A stretch of 63,914 bases of DNA from an uncultured Alphaproteobacteria bacterium (GCA_904501925.1 CAJGCO010000008.1:1-63914); one strand, 5' to 3'. Counted from the first letter of the stretch, positions 43,538-53,588 are shown. Program-made: numbers and translations. The notes: generated from the sequence alone by a model not told the origin.

Positions 43538-44371
43538 TTAATGAACAAGAGCTTTTAGTATTAATAAAATTCTGTCTTTTAATTTCAATTCAGGCTTGGG
43601 AGACATCACTTCCCATCCCCTATTATCCATTAATTCAAAATAACGATTATATAAGTTTAACATATAAACTATTGGTTTTGAATTTCGGTTATTATTTTCC
43701 TCTAAAAGTCTATAAGCTTCTGCAAACGACTGACGAGCGATATCTGCAAGTTTTTGTCGTGCTACATATAAATTTTTATGAGTTAATATTTCTTTTGGTT
43801 TTAAATTAATATCTATTTCTGCTTGTTTTAAATATTCTGCTGGAAGATATATATGTCCCTTTAAACTATCTTCTTTAATATTTTTTAGAATATTTGTAAT
43901 TTCTACAGCTCTTCCAATTGCTTGAGATAACTTGATTGATGTATCTTCATCAAATTCAGCTATAACTTTTAATATTAAATAACATGGAATTTCAGCAACA
44001 CCAGAGCAATATTTATAAAAATCTATCATTGACGGACAAAATAATGGTTCAGCGCAATCCATTTTAAATCCTGACAATATTTGTTCAAAACATTCTTTAG
44101 GTAATTTAAAACGCATACAATTTTTATATACACGTCGTCCTATATCTGTTAAGGGAATCTTCTTGTCATATATATTAACAAGTTCAGTTTGCCAAGCTTC
44201 TATTATATTAGCTTTTTCTTCTTTAGAAATAGTACTAGAACACAAATCATCGAAATGTTTAATAAGTGCATAAAGAGTATAGACGGCTTGTCTTTTAGAT
44301 TTTGGATAATGCATTGTACACCAAAATACTGCTGAATGATTTTTTCTAACAATTCTACCGATTGAACTCAT
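43538..44371 (-). CDS. Squalene/phytoene synthase-like protein with altered Asp motifs
   Basis: 277 residues, trans-isoprenyl-diphosphate-synthase fold. The region VYTLYALIKHFDDLCSS corresponds to the first Asp-rich motif (usually DDxxD); here D41-D42 are followed by L-C-S. The second, usually D-x-x-x-D, reads N164-I-K-E-D168 within AVEITNILKNIKEDSLKGHIYLP. Other family features (Y-x-x-x-x-A at 34-38, YCSGVAE, GHIYLP) are kept. Both metal-binding motifs have lost an Asp, so condensation activity is doubtful, as in non-enzymatic relatives such as NDUFAF6. Follows its degenerate neighbour by 14 nt, in the trmFO operon. Confidence 0.8.
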   Translation of the reverse strand: MSSIGRIVRKNHSAVFWCTMHYPKSKRQAVYTLYALIKHFDDLCSSTISKEEKANIIEAWQTELVNIYDKKIPLTDIGRRVYKNCMRFKLPKECFEQILSGFKMDCAEPLFCPSMIDFYKYCSGVAEIPCYLILKVIAEFDEDTSIKLSQAIGRAVEITNILKNIKEDSLKGHIYLPAEYLKQAEIDINLKPKEILTHKNLYVARQKLADIARQSFAEAYRLLEENNNRNSKPIVYMLNLYNRYFELMDNRGWEVMSPKPELKLKDRILLILKALVH

Positions 44372-44385
44372 GATACTACCCTAAC

Positions 44386-45132
44386 TTATATTTTATTTAA
44401 CCCTTTTGTATTATCTTTTATAGAAACAATATAGTACAAACCATATAAAATTGAGTTAACATAATCTAAAAAATTTATATTTTTTGAAATATTATTCATT
44501 ATTTTTTTCAACAACACTTTGTAAAATCCTAAATAAAAAGATACTATAACTTTAAATTTTATACCATTAATTATGGAGATAACCTGAAGAGCTTCCTTAA
44601 AATGAAACGGCTGTTGTTCTACAAGTGATTGAATATTTATATTTATTTTTGATGCATCTAGCACCTTCATTAGTTTTTGATTTTTAACTAAATACAATGA
44701 TACATATATAAATATAAGATTAGAAAAAGGTTGATAGAATAAAGGCTTTTGATTATTTAATATTGCAATCATTCTGGATATTGGTGCAAACAACTGCAAA
44801 AGTATTGGTGAGGACGATGCAAAATCCAACTTATACATTTTTTTGTAAAACCAATAAAAACCATCTATTGGCTCCAATAGTATAGATAATGATATATTTC
44901 GAGCAATAAACTCTTTTTGTAATTTCCCCAACAGTTTTTCTGTTCCCCAACTATGTCCTACTGCTTTGTACAATAAATTAAAGCTATTTTTGTGAGTTTT
45001 TTTTATATTAAAAGAACGAATGTATAGTAGATACAACCATCTTAAATACAAACAAAAAAACTCCCTATCTTTCTTAGGTATTATAATTTGATAAAAAGAT
45101 ATATCTGGTAATTTTATACTACTTAATTTCAT
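44386..45132 (-). CDS. Strongly diverged squalene/phytoene-synthase-like protein
   Basis: 248 residues. Similarity to this superfamily is weak but visible in layout: a DGFYWFYKK segment preceded by NISLSILLEPI resembles the block in HpnD-type proteins before the YAxxTAG region, followed by SSPILLQLFAPISRMI and a helical end. None of the Asp-rich motifs is present. It overlaps trmFO by 14 nt and is followed by a second squalene-synthase-like gene, so the pair may be subunits or a decayed duplication. Confidence in the family is low; confidence that it is a gene is high (ATG overlap, operon, consistent codon use). Confidence 0.6.
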   Translation of the reverse strand: MKLSSIKLPDISFYQIIIPKKDREFFCLYLRWLYLLYIRSFNIKKTHKNSFNLLYKAVGHSWGTEKLLGKLQKEFIARNISLSILLEPIDGFYWFYKKMYKLDFASSSPILLQLFAPISRMIAILNNQKPLFYQPFSNLIFIYVSLYLVKNQKLMKVLDASKININIQSLVEQQPFHFKEALQVISIINGIKFKVIVSFYLGFYKVLLKKIMNNISKNINFLDYVNSILYGLYYIVSIKDNTKGLNKI

Positions 45133-46468
45133 CCAACCACCCTTGAATTTCAGATAGAGCTCTTTGTGAAAGAGCTTTTTTCTTTTCAGCCCCTTTTAAG
45201 TGTTTTAACTTACCATTTGGTGTTATTTGCTTAGGTAACTCTGGAAATAATCCAAAATTTATATTCATTGGTTGATAATTATTAATATCTGTATCATCTG
45301 TTAGATGAGCTAACTGACACCCAAAAGCTGTTTCTCTTGGTGGTAATACAGGTATTTTATTTTGCACTAATTGGGACGCAAAATAGCCAACCAACCATCC
45401 TATTGATGCACTTTCTATGTACCCTTCACAACCTGTTATTTGACCTGCGAACATAATATGAGGCATGTTTTTTAAGCGTAAAAACTCATCTAGTAGAATC
45501 GGAGATTTTATAAATGTATTTTTATGTATCCCACCTAAACGAGCAAAAACAGCATTTTCAAGACCTGGAATTTTTTTAAATATTCTTACTTGCTCTTGAT
45601 GTTTTAATTTAGTTTGAAACCCAACAATATTACGAAGAGTATCCTCTTTATTATCTTGACGAAGTTGAACAACCGCATACGGCTGTTGATCAGAATGAGG
45701 ATTGGTTAACCCCACAGGCTTCATTGGACCATACATTAAAGTATCTACACCTCGTTGAGCCATAATCTCTATAGGTAAGCAACCATCAAAATATTGAGGT
45801 TTTTCAAAATCATGAAATTCTACTTTTTCACCATTTATAAGATCATTAACAAAATCATAGTATTCTTCTTTACTTAATGGACAATTAATATAGTCATATT
45901 TATCACCTTTATCATAACGTGATTGATACCATGCTTTGCTAAAATTTATACTATCTTTATATATTACGGGAGCTATTGCATCATAAAATGACAACTTTTC
46001 TCCACCAATAGCTTCGCTTATCGAATTAGCTAATGCGTCAGATGTTAAAGGACCTGTTGCGATAATTGTTAACTCATCTGTATTAGTTGGTATTTTTTTT
46101 ATTTCTTCTTCTTTTATTGTTATTAATGGGTGTTTTTTTAATTTATCAGTTACATATTGAGCAAACCCTTCTCTATCAACAGCTAGAGCCCCTCCTGCTG
46201 GAACTTTTGTTGCATCAGCGCCTTCCATTATCAAAGAATCGGCTAAACGCATTTCTTGATGTAACAATCCTACAGCGTTGTTTTCATAGTCATCTGAACG
46301 AAAAGAATTTGAACATACCAATTCTGCAAAATTATCACTTTTATGAGCAGGTGATTTAATATTAGGCTTCATATCATATATTGTAACACTTATACCTCGC
46401 TTTGCTAATTGCCAAGCAGCTTCAGAACCTGCTAAACCACATCCTATAACATTTACTTTTATTGACAT
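45119..46468 (-). CDS. trmFO: Methylenetetrahydrofolate--tRNA-(uracil-5-)-methyltransferase TrmFO
   Basis: 449 residues, full length. Flavoprotein that uses 5,10-methylene-THF and FADH2 to methylate U54 of tRNA. N-terminal FAD site VIGCGLAGSEAAWQLAKRG, then SDNFAELVCSNSFRSDDYENNAVGLLHQEMR, YFDGCLPIEIMAQRGVDTLMYGPMKPVGL and FAGQITGCEGYIESASIGWLVG; all match the TrmFO family rather than GidA. Typical of alphaproteobacteria and Firmicutes that lack the SAM-dependent TrmA. Start ATG with GGAATATATA; first gene of a three-gene operon. Confidence 0.97.
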   Translation of the reverse strand: MSIKVNVIGCGLAGSEAAWQLAKRGISVTIYDMKPNIKSPAHKSDNFAELVCSNSFRSDDYENNAVGLLHQEMRLADSLIMEGADATKVPAGGALAVDREGFAQYVTDKLKKHPLITIKEEEIKKIPTNTDELTIIATGPLTSDALANSISEAIGGEKLSFYDAIAPVIYKDSINFSKAWYQSRYDKGDKYDYINCPLSKEEYYDFVNDLINGEKVEFHDFEKPQYFDGCLPIEIMAQRGVDTLMYGPMKPVGLTNPHSDQQPYAVVQLRQDNKEDTLRNIVGFQTKLKHQEQVRIFKKIPGLENAVFARLGGIHKNTFIKSPILLDEFLRLKNMPHIMFAGQITGCEGYIESASIGWLVGYFASQLVQNKIPVLPPRETAFGCQLAHLTDDTDINNYQPMNINFGLFPELPKQITPNGKLKHLKGAEKKKALSQRALSEIQGWLDEIK

Positions 46469-46585
46469 TATATATTCCTTTCATTTCTTTTTTTCTTATA
46501 AATCCACTTCTTCGGTTTGTAAATACTAAAAATTAGGTGATTTTTAAAAAAGCTTTGTTATAATTGTGCTGTTAGGAATATGAAT

Positions 46586-47524
46586 ATGATTAAAATCAAT
46601 AAGTTAGTTATTTTACTTTGTTTTATTTTATTTTCAGTTGATGTTTATGCTCAAACTGAAACAGATTTATTTATACATCAAAACAATAAGACACCAGAAC
46701 AAAACTCATCAAATAAACCTAAGTCTTCAGATGAGCTCTTATCTTTTAGTGATACCTTAAATTCTACTGATGAGCCAATATTAAGCGTTGATGATAATCA
46801 CAATGTATCTGAGACTTGGCTCAAAAGTTTGATAAGAGAAGGATCAAAAAACTTTTTTAAGACAGAGGAAGAAAAAGAGATTGAAGAAAACAAAATTTTA
46901 AGTGAAAAATTATCAAAACAAAAAACCAATGCTGCTTTCTTTGATATTGCAGGTATTAAACTTAGAATGACACCTAAAGAAATTGAAAACATCTTAAAAC
47001 AGCAAGGCTATCAAAAAATTATGGAAACATTAGAAGTTCCTAACTTTATAAAATGGAGAAGCGAAGAAATTTGTAGAACCAGTGGCATTATTGGTTTTGA
47101 AAGATTAAAAACTTGCGCAACCAAAATTGCTCAAGAAAATGGTTATCAATATATACATAGGCAATCTTATAACAGAAATTCCACAAGAGAAAGTATTGAA
47201 ATATTATTTACCTCAACATTCACAGATAATTTGTCTTACAAGATTTTTTATAAGAGTAATGTTACATTCTCTCAAAGCAAATCATCCCAAAATATCTATT
47301 TAAATAATATTAAAATTTATGATTTTTGGAGAAGAATATCCCTTAAATATGGCACTCCAGATAACAAAACCGAAATAAAATGGGGAAAAGGTGGTAAAAA
47401 ACCATACCTAAAAGCACGAATGGGCGAATTAGAATTAATGGACCCTCTACTAATCAGCTTAGACACAACAAGAATGTTTCAAGCAGATTCAAGACTTTCA
47501 AACACTCAATATTATAATTTTTAA
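46586..47524 (+). CDS. Hypothetical exported protein
   Basis: 312 residues from ATG 46586 (SD AGGA 8 nt upstream; the ATG two codons earlier sits too close). Signal peptide LVILLCFILFSVDVYAQ. Ser/Asn-rich linker to about residue 100, then a conserved-looking C-terminal part beginning DIAGIKLRMTPKEIENILKQQGYQ, i.e. the LRMTPxEIxxxLxxxGY motif often found in small periplasmic proteins with a degenerate fold. No enzyme motif. It is 25 nt before chpT and probably shares its transcript. Confidence 0.6.
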   Translation: MIKINKLVILLCFILFSVDVYAQTETDLFIHQNNKTPEQNSSNKPKSSDELLSFSDTLNSTDEPILSVDDNHNVSETWLKSLIREGSKNFFKTEEEKEIEENKILSEKLSKQKTNAAFFDIAGIKLRMTPKEIENILKQQGYQKIMETLEVPNFIKWRSEEICRTSGIIGFERLKTCATKIAQENGYQYIHRQSYNRNSTRESIEILFTSTFTDNLSYKIFYKSNVTFSQSKSSQNIYLNNIKIYDFWRRISLKYGTPDNKTEIKWGKGGKKPYLKARMGELELMDPLLISLDTTRMFQADSRLSNTQYYNF

Positions 47525-47549
47525 CAGTTTATTATAGGAATAAACAATT

Positions 47550-48149
47550 ATGGATAGTATTTTTTTAAGCGAATTACTTGTAACTAGGTTATCTCACGAT
47601 ATTATTGGAAACATCGGAGCTGTTGCCAACGCTGTTGAACTTCTTAATGAAGGTGATGAAGATGATAAAGAAGATATTAGTAATATTTTAAATTACAGCT
47701 CAAGCGTTTTAAGTAAAAGATTAAAGTTTTTCAGATTATGTTTTGGACTTTCAAATACTAGTGTTAAGGACTTAAATGAGCTTTATGAAATTTGTAACAA
47801 CTACTTATCTACAATTGGCAATCCTAATTACCCTATTAATTTAGAAATTAAGCTTTCAACCCATAAAATACATAAATTTATCATGCCTGCAATAATGTTA
47901 ATGGCTGATGTTTTAGTGAAAGGTGGAAAGTTAATAGTTAATCAATTAGACGATCATTTATCTATAAGTATAACATCTTCTCACCCTCTTAATGCTTCTA
48001 AACTAGCAAACATTTCTAAAATAATTAATGGACTAGATATTGATGAAAACATTTCTTCATTTGCTCCATTATATTATTTAATAACATATGTAAATGAAGC
48101 AAACGCTAAAATTAGATTAAACGGTAGCGAGTTAATTATAGAGGGATAG
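47550..48149 (+). CDS. chpT: Histidine phosphotransferase ChpT
   Basis: 199 residues. The phosphate-relay helix reads LVTRLSHDIIGNIGAVANAVELLNEG, with the phosphorylated His of the H-D-L/I-I-G motif, followed by a second helix and a degenerate GHKL-like C-terminal domain (about 110-199) that binds no ATP. In alphaproteobacteria ChpT passes phosphate from CckA to CtrA and CpdR, controlling the cell cycle. Gene order here (chpT then priA, 6 nt apart) is not the common one. Presence alone is strong evidence for the class Alphaproteobacteria. Confidence 0.93.
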   Translation: MDSIFLSELLVTRLSHDIIGNIGAVANAVELLNEGDEDDKEDISNILNYSSSVLSKRLKFFRLCFGLSNTSVKDLNELYEICNNYLSTIGNPNYPINLEIKLSTHKIHKFIMPAIMLMADVLVKGGKLIVNQLDDHLSISITSSHPLNASKLANISKIINGLDIDENISSFAPLYYLITYVNEANAKIRLNGSELIIEG

Positions 48150-48155
48150 CTTATA

Positions 48156-50336
48156 ATGGCGATATATGGCATTCTTTTACCATTACCTTTTGATGATGTT
48201 TTCGACTACAAATCTGATGAAGAATTGGATATTGGACAACTTGTTTTAGTAAACTTTGGAAAAGAAGAATTAATAGGAATCGTATATAAAATCGGTAAAA
48301 CTGCAAATATCGCTGATGCAAAAATAAAAAAAATAACCAATATTTTAGATTTACCTTTAATAAGCAACGAGCTTATAAATTTTATAAAAAAAACCGCAAT
48401 TTATAATCTTGCACCTCTAGGTTTGGTTTTAAAAATGGTTTTAGGGCAAAAATCAAACCAATTACCTAAACAAAAAATATCTTTATATGGATTAAATATT
48501 AAAAACGAAAACCTAAAAGGAATCCGTATAACTGAAGCAAGAAAAGCCATTTTTAATTTTCTTGACAATAACAAAGAAGCTGAAAAAGAGGAAATAATTG
48601 AGGCAACAGGTGTTAGTGAAAATATAATTACAGCAATGATTAAAAGTGGTTTCTTATATAAAAAAGACATCCTAGTAAATGAAGAGGCTGAAAAACAAAA
48701 TATAACATTAACAAAACAAGTAGAGTTAACTGATGAACAACAAGCAGGTGCTAATATATTGGTTAGCAAGGTTGATAACGGTTTTTCAACTACATTACTT
48801 GATGGAATTACAGGATCTGGCAAAACAGAAGTGTACTTTGAAGCTATAACCAAAGCATTAACTTTAGGAAAGCAAGTTTTAGTTCTTGTACCTGAAATAT
48901 CATTAACATCGCAATGGCTTAATCGATTTGAAAAAAGATTTGGTGTAACACCATTTATATGGCACTCTGAAGTTAGTTTAAAAAACAAAGCAAAAACATG
49001 GAAAGCAGTTATAAAGGGGGATGCTAAAGTTATTGTTGGCGCTAGATCATCATTATTTTTACCCTTTAGCGATTTAGGAATTATTGTTGTAGATGAAAGC
49101 CATGATCACTCTTTTAAGCAAGAAAGCTTAGTAACCTATCAAGGAAGAGATATGGCTGTATTAAGAGCCAGCATTGAAAAAATTCCTGTTATTCTATCTA
49201 CTGCCACCCCTGATTTAGAAACAATCGTGAATGTTGAAGAAGGTAAATATGACTGTGTTAAATTACGTAAACGTTTTGCTAAAGCAGTTTTACCTGAAAT
49301 TAAAATAATAGATATGAAAAAAGATAAACCTCAAAAAGGATCTTGGGGCGTATCTTTTTTAACTCCTATGTTAGTTGATGAGTTGAATAAAAACCTTGAA
49401 CGAGGCGAACAGTCTATGTTGTTTTTAAATCGCAGAGGTTATGCACCCTTACTAATTTGCAGAGATTGTGGACACAGAATCCAATGTCCACATTGTAGCG
49501 CTTGGCTTGCTGAACACAGAATCTCCGGTGAATTAGTATGCCATCACTGTGGTTTCAAGATGAACACTCCAAAGTTTTGCCCTAAATGCAGCTCCCAAGA
49601 TGGATTAACTGCTTGTGGACCTGGCGTTGAAAGAATTGCTGAAGAAGTAAAAAAACGTTTTCCAACTGCTAGAACAGCCATATTATCTAGCGATATAACA
49701 ACCAATTATAAAGAAATATCTGAAGTTATAAAAAAGACATCTAATAATGAGATAGATATTTTAATAGGCACACAAATATTAGCTAAAGGTCACAATTTCC
49801 CCGATTTGACATTGGTTGGTGTAATTGATGCTGATTTAGGACTTATGGGCTCTGATTTACGTTCTAGTGAACAAACTTTCCAATTATTATCACAGGTTGC
49901 AGGGCGTGCAGGACGTGGTGATAAAAAGGGTGTTGTTTATCTTCAAACTCTTTATCCTGACAATTTAGTATTAAAATCAGTTATTGAACATAATCGAGAA
50001 AAATTTATTGATATTGAAAAAAACTCAAGATTATTACTTAGAATGCCACCTTATGGCAAACTTGCAGGAATTATTATTTCATCTACCAACCAACAAGCAG
50101 CCGAAGTTACAGCTTATAATCTAGGAAAGTGCGCCCCGAACACAGATTTGATAGAAACTTTAGGACCTGCTTTAGCGCCAATGAGCTTATTAAGAGGTAG
50201 ATATAGATACAGATTATTACTTAAGACAGCTAAAAGCGTCAATATTCAAGAAATTGTTCAAAAATGGCTAAAAATGGTTAAAGTAAAGTCAAATGTTAGA
50301 ATTGATGTTGATATTAACCCCTACTCTTTCATGTAA
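48156..50336 (+). CDS. priA: Primosomal protein N' (helicase PriA)
   Basis: 726 residues. N-terminal 3'BD domain (IYGILLPLPFDDVFDY), winged helix, then superfamily 2 helicase core: Walker A LDGITGSGKTEVYFEA, WHSEVSLKNK, walker B/DEAx-type IVVDESHDHSFKQE (Asp-Glu-Ser-His instead of the common DEEHD), the zinc-binding Cys cluster CRDCGHRIQCPHCSAWL and CHHCGFKMNTPKFCPKCSS, then motif V/VI QVAGRAGRGDKKG. Restarts stalled replication forks. Six nt after chpT; follows in the same operon. Confidence 0.97.
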   Translation: MAIYGILLPLPFDDVFDYKSDEELDIGQLVLVNFGKEELIGIVYKIGKTANIADAKIKKITNILDLPLISNELINFIKKTAIYNLAPLGLVLKMVLGQKSNQLPKQKISLYGLNIKNENLKGIRITEARKAIFNFLDNNKEAEKEEIIEATGVSENIITAMIKSGFLYKKDILVNEEAEKQNITLTKQVELTDEQQAGANILVSKVDNGFSTTLLDGITGSGKTEVYFEAITKALTLGKQVLVLVPEISLTSQWLNRFEKRFGVTPFIWHSEVSLKNKAKTWKAVIKGDAKVIVGARSSLFLPFSDLGIIVVDESHDHSFKQESLVTYQGRDMAVLRASIEKIPVILSTATPDLETIVNVEEGKYDCVKLRKRFAKAVLPEIKIIDMKKDKPQKGSWGVSFLTPMLVDELNKNLERGEQSMLFLNRRGYAPLLICRDCGHRIQCPHCSAWLAEHRISGELVCHHCGFKMNTPKFCPKCSSQDGLTACGPGVERIAEEVKKRFPTARTAILSSDITTNYKEISEVIKKTSNNEIDILIGTQILAKGHNFPDLTLVGVIDADLGLMGSDLRSSEQTFQLLSQVAGRAGRGDKKGVVYLQTLYPDNLVLKSVIEHNREKFIDIEKNSRLLLRMPPYGKLAGIIISSTNQQAAEVTAYNLGKCAPNTDLIETLGPALAPMSLLRGRYRYRLLLKTAKSVNIQEIVQKWLKMVKVKSNVRIDVDINPYSFM

Positions 50337-50472
50337 ACCAAATTACATAATAAAAAAGTTTTTTTATGGTGGAAAAACTTGTTTTATAATAGAAATCTTA
50401 ATTAAAAATAAGTATTTTAGTTGTATTAATGTTTGTAGTACTTATTTATTATAGGTTTATAGGAGTTTTAAA

Positions 50473-51027
50473 TTGGTAAAAAAAGTATCAAAAACAAAAC
50501 AAGCAAACACCTATGCTTTAGCTTGGTTTGAGGCATCAAAAAGTAGTAAATTAGGCAAAGATGTTTTTAACGAAGTTCAAAGACTATATAGCAGCATAAA
50601 AAATGATGAAAATTTGTGGGAAAGCTTTACTTCTCAAGTTTTTGATAATAACAAACAAATTCTTATAATTTCTGATTTAGCTAAAAAATTAAAATTATCA
50701 AATGTAAGTTCAAATGCTCTTAAAATTATAGCATCAAATTCTAGGTTAGATATTTTAGATTTGATATTAAAAGAATTTATTAGCTTATATTACAAGGATA
50801 ACAATATTATTGAAGTTAATGTATGTAGCGCTGTTAAACTAACATCTCAACAAAATAAAAAACTTAAAACAGCTTTGGAAAAAAAATTAAATTCAAAAAT
50901 TATACTTAATTGCGAAATAAAACCTGAAATTTTAGGAGGATTAAAGATTAGTTATAACTCTTTTTTAATAGATGATACGTTACAAACTAAATTATCTAAT
51001 ATAAGAAAGTTGATTATGTCTGAATAG
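50473..51027 (+). CDS. atpH: ATP synthase F1 subunit delta
   Basis: 184 residues. TTG start with AGGAG 7 nt upstream. N-terminal helical domain (ALAWFEASKSSKLGKDVFNEVQRLYSSI) and the C-terminal strand-helix with EIKPEILGGLKISYNSFLIDDTLQTKLSNIRKLI, the OSCP/delta family signature (GGLxIxxxxxxxDxSxxxxLxxL). Forms the peripheral stalk cap on F1 and couples rotation. First gene of atpHAGDC; no atpB/E/F is within the window. Confidence 0.92.
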   Translation: MVKKVSKTKQANTYALAWFEASKSSKLGKDVFNEVQRLYSSIKNDENLWESFTSQVFDNNKQILIISDLAKKLKLSNVSSNALKIIASNSRLDILDLILKEFISLYYKDNNIIEVNVCSAVKLTSQQNKKLKTALEKKLNSKIILNCEIKPEILGGLKISYNSFLIDDTLQTKLSNIRKLIMSE

Positions 51028-51071
51028 AATTTTATGGCATTATAACAAAATGTAAGAAAGGTTGTATAAAC

Positions 51072-52646
51072 ATGACAATAAAAGCAGAAGAAATATCTAC
51101 TATTTTGAAAGAAAAAATAGAAAAATATGATTTCGATGCAAAGCTGGAGGAAGCTGGGCGTGTTCTTTCTGTGGGTGATGGCATTGCTACAGTTTATGGA
51201 CTTAATGGGGTAAAATACAACGAAATGGTTGAATTTTCATCAGGGGTTAAAGGAATGGTTTTAAATCTGGGTGAAGATAGTGTTGGCGTTGTAATTTTTG
51301 GCAATGATACAGAAGTTAAAGAAGGTGATGCTGTTAAAAGAACTAATACAATTGTTAGTGTTGGAGTTGGCAAAGAGTTATTAGGTCGTGTTGTTGACGC
51401 TCTGGGCAATCCTATTGATGGATTAGGACCTATTAAAACAACCGAATCATCAAATATAGAAGTTAAAGCTCCTGGCATCATTGAAAGACGTAGTGTTCAT
51501 GAACCTGTACAAACTGGCATAAAGGTTATTGATTCACTTATCCCTATTGGAAGAGGACAACGAGAATTAATTATCGGTGACAGACAAACAGGTAAAACAT
51601 CTATTATTGTTGATACAATCATTAATCAAAAATCAACAAATGATTTAGCGAAATCTGACAAAGATAAACTATTTTGCATTTATGTAGCTGTAGGACAGAA
51701 ACGTTCTACAGTTGCACAAGTTGTAAAAACTTTGAAAGATTATGGGGCAATGGATTATACCATTGTTGTTGCTGCAACTGCATCAGATGCTGCACCTCTT
51801 CAATATATTGCACCATATGCAGGATGTGCAATGGGTGAATATTTTAGAGATAGAGGTATGCATGCAGTTATTTTTTATGATGATTTATCTAAACAAGCCA
51901 CTGCATATAGACAGATGTCTTTATTATTGAGAAGACCTCCTGGTCGTGAGGCTTATCCTGGAGATATTTTTTATCTTCACTCTCGTTTGCTTGAAAGAGC
52001 AGCTAAACTTGATGAAGCTAATGGTAGTGGATCTTTAACAGCATTACCTGTAATTGAAACACAAGCTGGTGATGTTTCTGCATATATTCCAACTAACGTT
52101 ATTTCAATTACCGATGGACAGATCTTTCTTGAGACATCTTTATTCTATCAAGGTGTTAGACCTGCTGTAAACGTTGGTATATCTGTTAGTCGTGTGGGTT
52201 CATCTGCTCAAGTTAAAGCAATGAAACAAGTATCTGGATCAATGAAACTAGATCTTGCTCAATATCGAGAGATGGCTGCTTTTTCTCAATTTTCTTCTGA
52301 TTTAGATATTTCTACAAAAAAACTATTAAATAGAGGAGCGAGATTAACAGAACTATTAAAACAACCTGTTTATCATCCATTACCATTAGAGGAAGAAGTT
52401 GTTAGTTTGTTTGCTGGCTCTAAAGGTTATTTAGATAAAATTGATGTTAAAGACGTTAAAAATTTTGAAGATTTTTTACTAAATAAAATTAAAACTGAAA
52501 AAACTAGTTATTTAAAGGAAATTAGAGAAACTAAAGTTATCTCAGATGAACTTAGTGAAAATTTGTCTAATTTTATTAATAAATTAGTTGAAGAGTTTTT
52601 AGCAAGAAAACAAGACCTAGAAGTGTCTAATGAAAAAATAGCATAG
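51072..52646 (+). CDS. atpA: ATP synthase F1 subunit alpha
   Basis: 524 residues. Non-catalytic nucleotide-binding subunit: Walker A IIGDRQTGKTS (about 169-177), IYVAVGQKRSTVAQVV, HAVIFYDDLSKQATAYRQMSLLLRRPPGREAYPGDIFYLHSRLLERAA and the family-signature PAVNVGISVSRVGSSAQ. Standard length and no odd residues. ATG preceded by AAGAAAGG. Part of atpHAGDC. Confidence 0.98.
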   Translation: MTIKAEEISTILKEKIEKYDFDAKLEEAGRVLSVGDGIATVYGLNGVKYNEMVEFSSGVKGMVLNLGEDSVGVVIFGNDTEVKEGDAVKRTNTIVSVGVGKELLGRVVDALGNPIDGLGPIKTTESSNIEVKAPGIIERRSVHEPVQTGIKVIDSLIPIGRGQRELIIGDRQTGKTSIIVDTIINQKSTNDLAKSDKDKLFCIYVAVGQKRSTVAQVVKTLKDYGAMDYTIVVAATASDAAPLQYIAPYAGCAMGEYFRDRGMHAVIFYDDLSKQATAYRQMSLLLRRPPGREAYPGDIFYLHSRLLERAAKLDEANGSGSLTALPVIETQAGDVSAYIPTNVISITDGQIFLETSLFYQGVRPAVNVGISVSRVGSSAQVKAMKQVSGSMKLDLAQYREMAAFSQFSSDLDISTKKLLNRGARLTELLKQPVYHPLPLEEEVVSLFAGSKGYLDKIDVKDVKNFEDFLLNKIKTEKTSYLKEIRETKVISDELSENLSNFINKLVEEFLARKQDLEVSNEKIA

Positions 52647-52654
52647 AGGATAAA

Positions 52655-53566
52655 ATGGCTACTTTAAAAGAACTTAGAACACGAATTGAAAGTATTAAAT
52701 CTACTAAAAAGATTACTGAGGCCATGAAAATGGTATCAGCTTCTAAGTTTCGTAGGGCTCAACTTACACTTGAAAAAAGCGAGCTTTTTCAAAAAATGAT
52801 GATTGAAAACATCAAAAAAGTATTAGTTGAACTTAAAACAATTGAAAAAGAAAAAGGTGTTTCTTTTGTTTTGCCAAATATGCTTGTTCAGCCTATAAAA
52901 CCTCAAACTTATGCTTTATTTGTTTTAGCTTCTGATAGAGGATTGTGTGGTGGCTATAATACAATGATTGCTAAAGAAGCTAAAAGAAGAATCGATGAGC
53001 TAAAAAGCAGCGGAAAAAATGTTATTGTTTTTTGTTATGGTAAAAAAGTTATTAATGGTCTAAAACGTTTAGGCTTTAATGATATTAAGGAAGAACACCC
53101 TGCTGTTATAAAAAAATATTTAACCTATCAAGAATCACTTCATTTTTTAAGTGATGTTTGGGATAAAAAATTACATTATAATGCTGATATATGTGAAATA
53201 GTATATAGTGATTTCTTATCAGGCTTGACAAGAACTTATTTATCAAAACAAGTTATACCTTTTGATATCAAGTTAAGCAAAGAGGATGAAAATATAAATG
53301 TAGTTAATAATGCATATTACAATTTCCTCCCAGATAAGTTAAAACTTTTAAAACAACTATCTAGTGTGTATATGCGAACTGCAATGTTTGAGATATTGAT
53401 TAATTCACAAGCATCTGAACATGCTGCTCGTATGAACTCAATGGATAATGCGAATAGAAATGCCCAAGATATGATTAATTCACTTACATTTAAGTATAAT
53501 AGCTTAAGGCAAAGTGCTATTACAACTGAATTAGTTGAAATCGTGGCTGGTGCTGAGGCTATGTAG
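52655..53566 (+). CDS. atpG: ATP synthase F1 subunit gamma
   Basis: 303 residues. Central-shaft subunit. N-terminal helix LKELRTRIESIKSTKKITEAMKMVSASKFRRAQ and C-terminal ARMNSMDNANRNAQDMINSLTFKYNSLRQSAITTELVEIVAGAEAM are the two long coiled-coil helices that turn inside the alpha3beta3 ring; the middle FVLASDRGLCGGYNTMI is the conserved Rossmann strand. 8 nt after atpA, ATG with AGAGGATAAA. Confidence 0.97.
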   Translation: MATLKELRTRIESIKSTKKITEAMKMVSASKFRRAQLTLEKSELFQKMMIENIKKVLVELKTIEKEKGVSFVLPNMLVQPIKPQTYALFVLASDRGLCGGYNTMIAKEAKRRIDELKSSGKNVIVFCYGKKVINGLKRLGFNDIKEEHPAVIKKYLTYQESLHFLSDVWDKKLHYNADICEIVYSDFLSGLTRTYLSKQVIPFDIKLSKEDENINVVNNAYYNFLPDKLKLLKQLSSVYMRTAMFEILINSQASEHAARMNSMDNANRNAQDMINSLTFKYNSLRQSAITTELVEIVAGAEAM

Positions 53567-53588
53567 TAAAATTAGGAGTATTAAATAA

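Noticed and set aside
48401..48988. Long antisense open frame inside priA
   Set aside because: Lies wholly in a conserved gene; low-complexity Ser/Leu/Phe product typical of antisense frames.
51194..51481. Antisense frame inside atpA
   Set aside because: Mirrors the conserved atpA coding sequence; nothing supports expression.
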